A stretch of DNA of 64,000 nucleotides from contig OX438749.1 of assembly GCA_949316235.1 (NCBI GenBank), positions 9,132,914-9,196,913 on the forward strand, read 5' to 3'. Shown here piece after piece: positions 46,318-54,419 of this stretch. The translations under genes were made by a program, and so were the position numbers. The notes under the pieces were generated by a model, which was not told the origin of the DNA, ran no database searches, and saw nothing but the letters and a program-made list of their open reading frames with translations. This stretch comes from Oegoconia quadripuncta. Its lineage: Eukaryota > Arthropoda > Insecta > Lepidoptera > Autostichidae. Numbering within the stretch: the stretch's first letter is position 1; each line of letters starts with the position of its first letter.

Positions 46318-46610
46318 CCCTTTTTGTTTGTGCACAACACGTTAGCACTTGACCTCAATCAGACTAAGTGAAAATGAGACCGAATGTAGAAACGTACTAA
46401 CCCGGACGCCCCATCTTATTTGGGGGACTGGCTATCTTATTTCTGACAACCGGAACACTACAATGCTATTAACACTGCAGCTTTGCTGCAGACTCAGATA
46501 AGATGGTGGTAACAAGTAGGTACACCGCTGTAGTTCGAACACGCGACCTCCGATTCATAAACCCTATGTTGTATACCTGAGATATGGAGGCGGTCGCTGT
46601 AGGTAACACC
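46318..46610 (-). repeat. SINE family C, copy 2
   Basis: The body CACGTTAGCACTTGACCTCA, CCCCATCTTATTTGGGGGAC and GATAAGATGGTGGTAACAAG is followed by CGAACACGCGACCTCCGATT and GATATGGAGGCGGTCGCTGT, the tRNA-like head read on the minus strand. This copy has lost the G of the GGTTCGA box. Confidence 0.65.
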
Positions 46611-46779
46611 TAGAGCAAAAATATAAAATAAAAGAATATAGTACATTTTATACCATTGGGACGCGTTCCCGGCGGTGTAGTTTTTGGTGTATGGACACTG
46701 GGTAGGCGAGTTGGCGATCGCAGATTTCTCCGCTCCGCAATATCACGTTGCTTCCTCCCATCAGTGGTCTAAGCTCACA

Positions 46780-46870
46780 ATCCCTTAGTTGCCTTTTGTG
46801 ATACCTACGGGAAGTGACGAGTTGGTCCTATTGTGATCTGCCGGGAACCATACGGCCATAGTCTGTGTTC
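46780..46870 (-). repeat. Repeat family D copy
   Basis: CCCTTAGTTGCCTTTTGTGA, CGGGAAGTGACGAGTTGGTC and TGCCGGGAACCATACGGCC, the reverse complement of the start of the 40140 copy. Confidence 0.5.
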
Positions 46871-47022
46871 CAAATTTCATCCAAATTCGTAAACATTTTT
46901 TTGTATAATTGAATACCAAATATTCAAACATTTTCACAAACGATATTTATAATTTCAATCGGTCTTTAAGGATCGTAACAAAAATTACGAATTTAGGAAC
47001 TAGGAATGAGGAAGGAGGAATT

Positions 47023-47060
47023 TTGGCATATGGCTTCGCTGTGTGGAAGCCATATGCCAA
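47023..47060. repeat. Perfect 15-bp hairpin
   Basis: TTGGCATATGGCTTC (47023-47037) and GAAGCCATATGCCAA (47046-47060) are exact inverted copies around an 8-base loop. It lies just outside the TIR element at 47089. Confidence 0.85.
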
Positions 47061-47088
47061 TACAAATGTTTCTGGTGCGGAGGAGCCT

Positions 47089-47491
47089 TTAAGGCTGGGA
47101 ATACATGTCAGATTTTTCCGTCAGACAGTCGGATTCGGTAGTCTGATCCGACTATCGGAAGGCGTTGGAGTCATTACTTTGTTTGAACATTCAATACACG
47201 TTCGATCCGATAGTCGGACCGGTCTTCCGAGTTGGAAACAGCGCCGAGGCGTTTACGATTTTATTACCGGTTGTTTCTTTTGCGTCAACACGAGCAAATA
47301 TGCAATAAGTAACAGTAATTCGTCGATCATTTTTTCTTTCTGATCCGCATGCAAGCTTCGGCATAATAGCTCGAGAAAGACTGAGTTCAGATAAAGTCTG
47401 ATGTAACAATCGGATGTGTATCGAGTAAATACGATCAGATAGTCTGATAATACAATCGGAAACAAACTCGGACGTATATATTCCCGCCCTA
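47089..47491. mobile_element. MITE of about 400 bp with TIRs
   Basis: The left end TTAAGGCTGGGAATACATGT and the reverse complement of the right end TTTAGGGCGGGAATATATAC are similar. Inside, CAGACAGTCGGATTCGGTAG, TCCGATAGTCGGACCGG and GATCAGATAGTCTGATAATA form further GTCGGA/TCAGAC inverted motifs. The 144-codon open frame running across it (46909-47343) is a by-product of these repeats. Superfamily uncertain. Confidence 0.5.
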
Positions 47492-47749
47492 AACCTGGTT
47501 TGATCACGAATGACATGTACTTATACTTCGTCCTTGTCCATCCTTACACGTGTAGTCTAGGTACTTACACTTAAATTATGAAAAGTGACGTTCAAACAAA
47601 TGTATGTGTGTCAGAACAATGGAGTCGTTAGTGATATCATATCGAAGGTATATGGATCAATGCACTAACTCGCATGACTTTACAGGTGGAGGTGAGTAGG
47701 TACTCGTCTGCTGCTCATCTTTGTAGTAGGCACGAATAATCGTAATCGT

Positions 47750-47930
47750 AAAACTCAGATGATCATTTAAAACAGTATATTTTAAATGATGAAAACAAAT
47801 GATCATTTAAAATAGTAAATATTATTATTTAAAATTATTTTTATTTACATTTATTTGTATAATTATTTTTATATATTATTTTATTTATTTAAAATAGTAA
47901 ATATTATTATTTACTATTTTAAATAATCAA
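47750..47930. repeat. AT-rich repeats with a 17-bp palindrome
   Basis: GATGATCATTTAAAA-type units recur twice, and ATTTAAAATAGTAAATA (47887-47903) is perfectly mirrored by TATTTACTATTTTAAAT (47908-47924). Confidence 0.75.
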
Positions 47931-48657
47931 CAGAGTTTTCAATGGTGATATCTATACAGAAGCATCAAATTGCGAGTCCTCTCGCATTTGTCAGTCTTTT
48001 AGGATTTCATAGTCAAGCGTGTACATACAGAGTCGCCATGTAACGACTTTGTCCCTCTGTATGTCACATCTGTTGTAGGTAGGTATTCGATGTCAGTTGC
48101 TACAACGCTGGAATTTGCGTTGTTATACATAGTTAAAACACCTACTGAACAATGTGATCGAATAAAATCTTTTAATGTTTATTTGTAAATAGGGGGTGAT
48201 TATTTTTCTCGTATATAGGTTCGCTTCATAATGATAGTATCGTTGATTCAATTTTCAAAATATTAGGTCCTTACCTATGAAATTGGCGTTTTGTATGAAG
48301 AATTTCATTAAGACTGTTTTCTCCATACTCCATACTTTCTGTTTTCTCCAGCTGTGTATTATCGGATAACATTAAGTTAAGTATAGGCAGCGTTAATTTT
48401 TAAAAGTAACCGCTTTATAAAAGTTTCAGCGAATCTAAGAAATGATTACGGGAAGCACATGAATAGAGCTCTGTTAAAAAATTTTTTATTATGTGATTTA
48501 GCCCAGAAATTAAAAAATATTTCATGTGGAACCTGGAAATAATATTCCATTTTCCAAATAAAAAACAAATTTGGATATAGCTTTGAAAATCGCAGGAATT
48601 GGTACATATGATTAACAAAGAAAAAAAACTCCAATTTCATAGGTAAAGACCCAATAT

Positions 48658-48847
48658 TTAAATATCTTTGTACATACACACAGCGCCATCTAGTTCTTCA
48701 ACTGGAGTTGAAATTATGGATACCGCAGATTGTTGATATAGGTACATATACTAAACAAATACTTTTTTTTTGTAAATAAATTCATTTATACAGAAAACAT
48801 CCATGGGCACATTGTCCGTATTCATTATACAAACATATGCCCCTAGA
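48658..48847 (-). repeat. SINE family B, copy 3
   Basis: CACAGCGCCATCTAGTTCTT, GAAATTATGGATACCGCAGA, AACATCCATGGGCACATTGT and ATTCATTATACAAACATATG. It is head to head with copy 4, forming a large inverted repeat. Confidence 0.7.
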
Positions 48848-49033
48848 GCATATGTTTGTATGATGAATACAGACGTGTTCCCGAGTTATGATTTTTTTTA
48901 TTTATACATGTATTTATTTACAAAAAAGAAATGTATTTGTGTAGTTTATAACCATCTGGTATCCATAATACAAGACTAGTTGCTTAGTATAGATGGCACT
49001 GTGTGTATGTGCAAAGATATTTATACTTACTTA
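48848..49033 (+). repeat. SINE family B, copy 4 (inverted partner of copy 3)
   Basis: GCATATGTTTGTATGATGAA, ACGTGTTCCCGAGTTATG, TGGTATCCATAATACAAGAC and AGATGGCACTGTGTGTATGT. The junction with copy 3 is CATATGCCCCTAGAGCATATG, i.e. both copies meet at the same point just after the lost tRNA head. Confidence 0.7.
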
Positions 49034-49494
49034 TAATGTAAAAATAATAATAATACTATAGTAATAATAGGTATAATATTACGTAATAATTTTGTATACC
49101 AGACGCTGGTGAACTGTGTATTATTTAACATTATAGTTTAAACACCATTATTGTTTCCACATTTCGTAATAAATTTATATTCTATTTCAGTTCTATTTGT
49201 TATTACACGGCAAACATATTGCGCTAAATAAAATTATTGAGTCCATTTCATCTATAATTTTTTTTTAAATATAAAAAAATCGAAAAGCAATCCCGAAATA
49301 ATTGATTTAGGCCCGGAGTCGGAGTCCTCTATGCGGTTTACCGTACGTAGGTAATATTTTTTTGAGCATTCAATCTGGGCACTGACGTACGCTTTGATCA
49401 ATTCGTAATTGGTGTTTTGAGGTAAATTTGGTTACGCGACCTCCGACGAGTAGTAGGTCTTATAATTTATTTTTAAAGTTTTTATTCCGATTGT

Positions 49495-49552
49495 TTATAA
49501 TACCGATATACATACCGATATATATAATACCGATATATATACCGATAATGTT
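49495..49552 (+). repeat. ATACCGATATA(TA) simple repeat
   Basis: ATACCGATAT occurs four times in about 55 bases (AATACCGATATACATACCGA, ATATATAATACCGATATATA). It lies just outside the left edge of the Crypton-like cluster. Confidence 0.7.
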
Positions 49553-49786
49553 TCCGATTGTATATGGTTACCTACATTAGTTTTCATTAAATTTTGTAAT
49601 AGTACATTATGATACAAGTGTGCTATGGTGATCATTACATACGAGGCGATATTGTGCGCGCGAGCTGCAAGCGAGCGCGCAATAAGATAGCCGAGTAGGT
49701 AATGATCAGGCACACGCGTTTCATACGGCGTTTTTCAACACACTTGAGAGGAAGAAAACAAAACTCATGTAGGTATTAACACAATT

Positions 49787-50101
49787 TTAATTATTAAAAC
49801 AATTAGTAAAAGTACCATTTTCAAAACGGTAATTAATATTAAAAAAAAACAAAGCACACGTGTTTATATTGTGGTTCACATTTTGTGGGGTGCATTTTAG
49901 TTTACTGTGCTTTTTAGCATAGAGTAAATGCACCAAAGTGAGCTGGGCTTTGGTATATTCATTAAAATATACCAAAAATACATTTTCGGAGAAAGATTGT
50001 GCGATCTTGCTGCTTTTCCATTGTACAAAAGTTTCATATGCCGCTAAGTACTTCTCACTTGATTTTGATGGTAAAAGGCTAGCATTTCTTGCCTCGTTAA
50101 G
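49787..50101 (-). pseudogene. Tyrosine-recombinase gene remnant (N-terminal plus tail)
   Basis: Minus-strand frame with NASLLPSKSSEKYLAAYETF and VQWKSSKIAQSFSENVFLVY, which aligns to the copy 2 protein (SLLPEKSVEVYLQAYENF, ILWKKNKNAHSFSESIFLAY). After YFNEYTKA the core and catalytic part are absent, and the frame ends in NCFNN, like NCFNK in copy 2. The open frame continues upstream only into the mariner TIR. Beyond the mariner the reading frame meets a stop a few codons upstream. Not functional as a recombinase. Confidence 0.7.
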
Positions 50102-50373
50102 TATACAGGGCGTCCCAAAGTTATGGGACATGAAGGGGAAGTACCTTAAATATCGTAGATAGTGAATTTTGCTCAAAGAAGACTTTATGTTATTTTTAAA
50201 AGTTAGTAATTCTGCATTCATAGATTTTCTAAAAATTATTTGCTTCGGCTGGGAATCGAACCGACTCAAATGTGAAAAAAAAAACACCCTACTTTTATGA
50301 TGCCAATCGAAAGAATAGCTAAAAAATAATAACTCTGCCTAAGTAACATAGTATTTTAAAAGAAAGGAACAAC
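50102..50373 (+). repeat. Left TIR of the mariner-like transposon
   Basis: Near-perfect inverted copy of 51958-52229. The outermost 30 bases are identical in both. Differences seen include two transitions around 50245-50266. Confidence 0.92.
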
Positions 50374-52227
50374 GTGAAATTAATCATTTTAATCAAATAA
50401 AAAACATACATGAAACTGCCGTAGTCAATTAAGTAGGTATTTTTTTGTAAATTAATTAATTAAATGCTCAAAATGTGATCCCTCTTGTCTTACGCAAATC
50501 GCCAATCTTTTAATGAGCCCGCTGCCTGTTGATTTTCTAATCATTTTATGGTGAACACTCGATGTGATATGGCACAATTCTGTTTGCAACTCGCCTACGT
50601 TCTCGTATCGCTTTTTGTATAGCATATCTTTCACGTATCCCCAAAAGAAGAAATCTAATGGTGTGAGGTCCGGGGATCTGGCCGGCCATCTAATCGGTCC
50701 ATTTGTACCAATCCATGTAGGAAAACATTCATTTAGAAAATCTGCTGCTCTCCGACTATTATGAGCCGGAGCTCCATCTTGTTGGAAAATTAAGTTTTCT
50801 TGCTCCGCCGCGGAATGGTTTCTTATCTTATCCCTTAAAATTTGAAGTATTCCTAAATACTTTTCTGTGTTCAAGGTTCCTTGGTAAAAATGGATTAAGA
50901 AAACCCGGTTTTTTAAAAGTCCGCACCAACAGTTGAGTGAAAAACGCACTTGGTTATTAGTTTCAGTCACTCGTAGGGGATTTTCTTTAGACCAAATACG
51001 ATTATTGTTGCGGTTATACATACCGTTATTGCTAAAGTTAGATTCGTCTGTCCAAATAATATTATCCAAAAAATTTGGATCTTCGAGCAATCGTGCCTGG
51101 ATATCAAGACAGAAATTTTTTCTCCTTTCTGTATCGCCCGGAAGTAATTTTTGAACCAATCGTCCTTCAACATAACTCTTAAAACCGTGTTTTTTTAATA
51201 CACGGTGTATTTTACTTTTTGAAACTCCAATTTCATGTTCTCCTTCTCTCACCGATGCTTTCGGAAAAGCCGAAAAGTAAATTAAAATACCAAGTTCTTC
51301 GTCGTTGATCGTATGGTTTTCTTGCTGTGGTTCTCTTGGGCGTTTATCGAAACGTCCCAGAGTTTTCAAATTGTTCACAAGCCTTTTTAAAACTTTACGA
51401 GACGGTATTTGTCTATCAGGATATTTTACGCCATACCACCGCAAACTTCTAGAGATATCTTTATCGTTCAAAAAATATGCTTCCATTAGATCAAAACTTA
51501 CTTGATATGCCATGTTCGCAATAAATTAACACAATACCACTTGTGTAAGTGAATTGAGACTAAACAGATCAATATCCGAAAAACAAACGCTCGCACATAC
51601 TGTTCCATTTTCAAATTTAAGAACAACATTTAAAAATATCACTTCTTTTTAAAATATCTTAAAAAGTATGCATTCAAACAAACGCTGTCATAAACTGTTC
51701 CATTTTCAAATTATAAATTATTTATTTTTGTTTTTAATTTGCCTTCTGTCTAGCTTACAGAGGACGTATTGAAATACAAGTTTTATCATTTCATCTACAC
51801 GTGCACTTATAATAAGGAAAACTATGTTAGTACCTATTTTATGAAGTGGGTACTTATTTACGAATAATCAATGCTATCTTTGGAATGATAATATCGCTAC
51901 TTTTCGAACGTCGTCGGCAATAAATAACTTTCTTGAAATTTGACTCAATCATTTTATGTTGTTCCTTTCTTTTAAAATACTATGTTACTTAGGCAGAGTT
52001 ATTATTTTTTAGCTATTCTTTCGATTGGCATCATAAAAGTAGGGTGTTTTTTTTTTCACATTTAAGTCGGTTCGATTCCCAGCCGAAGCAAGTAATTTTT
52101 AGAAAATCTATGAATGCAGAATTACTAACTTTTAAAAATAACATAAAGTCTTCTTTGAGCAAAATTCACTATCTACGATATTTAAGGTACTTCCCCTTCA
52201 TGTCCCATAACTTTGGGACGCCCTGTA
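50104..52227 (-). mobile_element. Complete Tc1/mariner-superfamily transposon (DD41D-like)
   Basis: The TIRs begin TACAGGGCGTCCCAAAGTTA and extend 272 bp counting the shared TA borders (50102-50373 and 51958-52229) with very few differences. TA is duplicated outside each end (TATA next to CAGGG). One intact transposase ORF lies inside. The near-identity of the two TIRs and the open ORF suggest recent insertion. It lies within the coding remnant of Crypton copy 1. Each TIR contains a GTCGGTTCGATTCCCAG segment resembling a tRNA T-arm. Confidence 0.9.
50452..51513 (-). CDS. Mariner-like transposase, DD41D-type
   Basis: 353 aa, intact. An N-terminal helix-turn-helix region (about 1-110, with SRSLRWYGVKYPDRQIPSRK and a second HTH near GVSKSKIHRVLKKHGF) binds the TIRs. 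The C-terminal DDE/D domain carries the cut-and-paste catalytic triad: D in IIWTDESNF, D in FQQDGAPAH and D in SPDLTPLDFFFWG. I count 40 residues between the second and third Asp. Insect relatives with WIGxGGPxxWPARSPDLTPLDFF have 41, so this is a one-residue-shorter member of the DD41D (rosa-like) group. The nuclear protein acts on its own 272-bp TIRs. The 5' leader to the right TIR is about 440 bp. No frameshift or stop, so it may be active. Confidence 0.9.
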   Translation of the reverse strand: MAYQVSFDLMEAYFLNDKDISRSLRWYGVKYPDRQIPSRKVLKRLVNNLKTLGRFDKRPREPQQENHTINDEELGILIYFSAFPKASVREGEHEIGVSKSKIHRVLKKHGFKSYVEGRLVQKLLPGDTERRKNFCLDIQARLLEDPNFLDNIIWTDESNFSNNGMYNRNNNRIWSKENPLRVTETNNQVRFSLNCWCGLLKNRVFLIHFYQGTLNTEKYLGILQILRDKIRNHSAAEQENLIFQQDGAPAHNSRRAADFLNECFPTWIGTNGPIRWPARSPDLTPLDFFFWGYVKDMLYKKRYENVGELQTELCHITSSVHHKMIRKSTGSGLIKRLAICVRQEGSHFEHLIN

Positions 52228-52229
52228 TA
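51958..52229 (-). repeat. Right TIR of the mariner-like transposon
   Basis: Inverted copy of 50102-50373. It begins (outer end) TATACAGGGCGTCCCAAAGT and ends internally at GGAACAAC. A spurious 78-codon frame runs through it. Confidence 0.92.
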
Positions 52230-52810
52230 CCGCGGCGTAAAATTTTGGTTAGGTTCATTTTTTTTTCGATAACATTCTAGCTCAAAGTAACTAAAAACTT
52301 CGTCATAACCAACAAATATTTACGAAAAATGTTCAATTTTTTTTTCTTGGCGCGCGATAGCGCATAGATGGACGCATGGAAAATGGCGCGAACTAGATCG
52401 ACCAACAGCCAATATTAAAAGTGAAAAAGTAGTACCTAGTTTGTTTTTGTAACATAATTAATTGAATTAAGGCTAGGTATATCAGTAAATTTCAATATTC
52501 ATTTATCATCACAATTTAGAAAACGCATAATCTTTTTCGTTCATTATGTAGAATACATTTTGCCCTGTGATTTTGCCACATGAAAACCGAAAAAAAAATC
52601 ATTATTACCCGACTAAATACGAAAGGCTTTGTCTTCATACACCTAACTTGCAATGAGAGATATGTTTAACTTAGTCAGGTTGTTATTATAGCACTTGTGC
52701 TGTAATATAATGAAAAAACACGCGTGTTTAATAGCCTAGATTATGAGCCTAAAGGCGGTGTAATAAGAACAACCTTACGAGCAAGTGTGTTGAAATAGTA
52801 CATTGTGATA

Positions 52811-52926
52811 TAAGGGCCCAAAGTTGATCATTGCAGCCGAGGCTTGATTGCTAGCCCGAACCGTAGGTGAGGGCTACAAAAAAAGCTGAGGCTGCAATTA
52901 TCAATGGGCACGTGTGTCACACGACG
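52811..52926. repeat. Hairpin between the two Crypton-like copies
   Basis: TTGATCATTGCAGCC (52824-52838) pairs with GGCTGCAATTATCAA (52890-52904), 14 of 15. A nested TAGCCC/GGGCTA pair lies inside. A similar but not identical hairpin (sharing TGATCATT and the following GCACACG-type flank) is at 49629-49708 beside copy 1. Confidence 0.7.
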
Positions 52927-52990
52927 TTTTATAACACATTTGTGAGGAAATAAATAAAACATGGGGCTACTGAAATGAATAAATCTTTAA

Positions 52991-54300
52991 TTATTTGTTA
53001 AAACAGTTATAAAAACCAGAACAATTTGAAAAATGTAGTACTACGTTGCCAGTCGGCATTTGTAACATAGTCGTACTGTTAACTGTCTTCCTCTCACTCT
53101 CCTGAGTGAAAGTAGGAGAAATGAGACCAGAATAGGGCTCTGGCTCTGTAGTTAAGGGCTGCGGCGGCGGAGGTGGCTGCGGCGGCGGAGATGATGGCGG
53201 GATGTATGTGCTCGTTGATGGTCGAGAGTCAGCACGGCCCGGCTCCAAATTAATATTTTTTGTAATACAGGAACTGATTTTTTCTTTATTCCTGACTGAA
53301 TCGTGAATGTAGCCCTCGGCGACGTTGGAGGAACGCCACCCTCCGTGGCGTTTCAGTGTCAATATATCCGCTCCTGAATCGGCGAGCAATGTAGCCGAGG
53401 ACCTTCTAAAACTGTGCCCTGTGTATTCATGTGCGTTCTGTAAGTTGAGAAAAGTGGCGATTTGTTTAGGCATCATTCCAAATTTATTACGGCCGATGGG
53501 TTGGCTGGTGCATTTACCATTCTGGTAATTTAGAAAAAATCGATTAGTCTTCGCTTTTGTGGAACGGAGTGCTGCGTATTTCGTTACGATTTCATAAAAA
53601 GGTTGTTGTATTGTAAATGAGCGTGGTATTTTATTCTTTGTGTTCTTGATCTGGACAAGGAGAATTCGCCCATGGTCCTCGACATCATCAGTGGTTATAT
53701 TTGTCAGCTCTTGACGTCTGCATGCACCATTTATGCCGAATATTAATGCAACCTGAAAAGAAACAAAAACTGTGTAAGTAGGTATAAAATAAAACCGAAG
53801 TAGGTACTTATCTAGTTATATCGTAAATAAATACGAAAATTAAAGGAATTATGTTTAATAATTTAGTTTTAACTGACCTTTGTTGCCAAATATCGGCTAT
53901 CCGGAGCTTCTTTCAAGTATTTCTCAATATCATCAGCCGCAAATACTTTAGATTTCTTGCTGGTAAAGCCTTCACCTTTTCTTTTCAGGTAAGCCAGCAA
54001 ATTTGAATACGGCTTGATATCAACACCATGTTTCGTTCTTACAACACTTTTAAGCATTGAATATTGACTCCACAACGTGCTCGGCTTATATTTTTGTGAG
54101 AGTTCCATGAAGTAGGCTAAAAAAATGCTTTCTGAAAATGAATGAGCATTTTTGTTTTTTTTCCAGAGTATGAAATTTTCGTACGCTTGCAAGTACACCT
54201 CAACTGATTTTTCAGGTAGAAGGCTTAAAGTAGCTTGTTTCGCCGCGTTTTTAAGATCCGGGGGCGTAGATTCCATGAAATCCTCGTCGCTTGAAGACAT
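52991..54300 (-). CDS. Crypton-type tyrosine recombinase, two exons
   Basis: Join of complement(53878..54300) and complement(52991..53752). The intron has GTCAGTT donor and CTTTTCAG acceptor and is phase 0, giving 394 aa. An N-terminal SAM-like core-binding region (about 20-110) precedes the catalytic domain: R153 in GACRRQELTNIT, a Lys in LVQIKNTKNK, H254 and R257 in TGHSFRRSSATL, W280 in HGGWRSS and nucleophile Y289 in AEGYI. The set R-K-H-R-W-Y is complete. A Pro-rich tail (SSPPPQPPPPPQP) follows. Known Crypton recombinases cut and rejoin DNA through a phosphotyrosine to integrate a circular intermediate. Placement in the insect Crypton group is by resemblance and not certain; DIRS-like recombinases are the alternative, but no RT is linked to it. 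Confidence 0.8.
53753..53877 (-). other. Intron of the recombinase gene
   Basis: 125 bp, GT at 53877-53876, AG at 53754-53753 on the minus strand. Removing it restores the conserved FGINGACRRQEL catalytic block in frame. Without it, the upstream frame stops two codons after the exon. Confidence 0.8.
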
Positions 54301-54332
54301 TTTTGCAAATTTTCACAGAGCGCGCGAAATAA

Positions 54333-54346
54333 CTTTTACTTTTTTT
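54333..54346 (+). repeat. LINE target-site duplication, left copy
   Basis: CTTTTACTTTTTTT, identical to 59390-59403. The T-run merges with the LINE poly(A) tail (T on this strand), so the duplication may be as short as 8-9 bases of unambiguous sequence. Confidence 0.75.
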
Positions 54347-54419
54347 TTTTTTTTTTTTTTTTTGTTTGGGGCTAAGGGCTTCCACCCATACTGCCCTGCT
54401 GCAGTAGCATTTATGTTAT

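Larger units (their letters stand above)
38941..49590. other. Intergenic region rich in SINEs and short TIR elements
   Basis: I found no gene. Supported contents are SINE copies of families A, B and C, family D repeats, a TIR element at 47089-47491, AT-rich palindromes and simple repeats, all listed separately. Remaining stretches (for example 42780-43800 and 45000-46300) are AT-rich with nothing recognisable. Confidence 0.65.
49597..52810 (-). mobile_element. Crypton-like element copy 1: internally deleted, split by a mariner
   Basis: Removing the transposon at 50104-52227 leaves about 1.1 kb whose ends match those of the intact copy 2. The left edge carries TTTCAACACACTTG (49733-49746), inverted to CAAGTGTGTTGAAA (52782-52795). 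A hairpin with TGATCATTAC/GTAATGATCA arms (49629-49708) lies just outside, and AATAGTACATTATGATA at 49597 recurs as AATAGTACATTGTGATA at 52794. The residual coding part resembles only the N- and C-terminal ends of the copy 2 recombinase. A non-autonomous derivative. Confidence 0.6.

Noticed and set aside
46909..47343. 144-codon ORF
   Set aside because: It runs through a hairpin and a TIR element with repeated GTCGGA motifs; no domain and no splice context.
52044..52280. 78-codon ORF nearly identical to part of the 49787-50287 frame
   Set aside because: Both are read through the mariner TIRs; identity reflects the inverted repeat, not a protein family.
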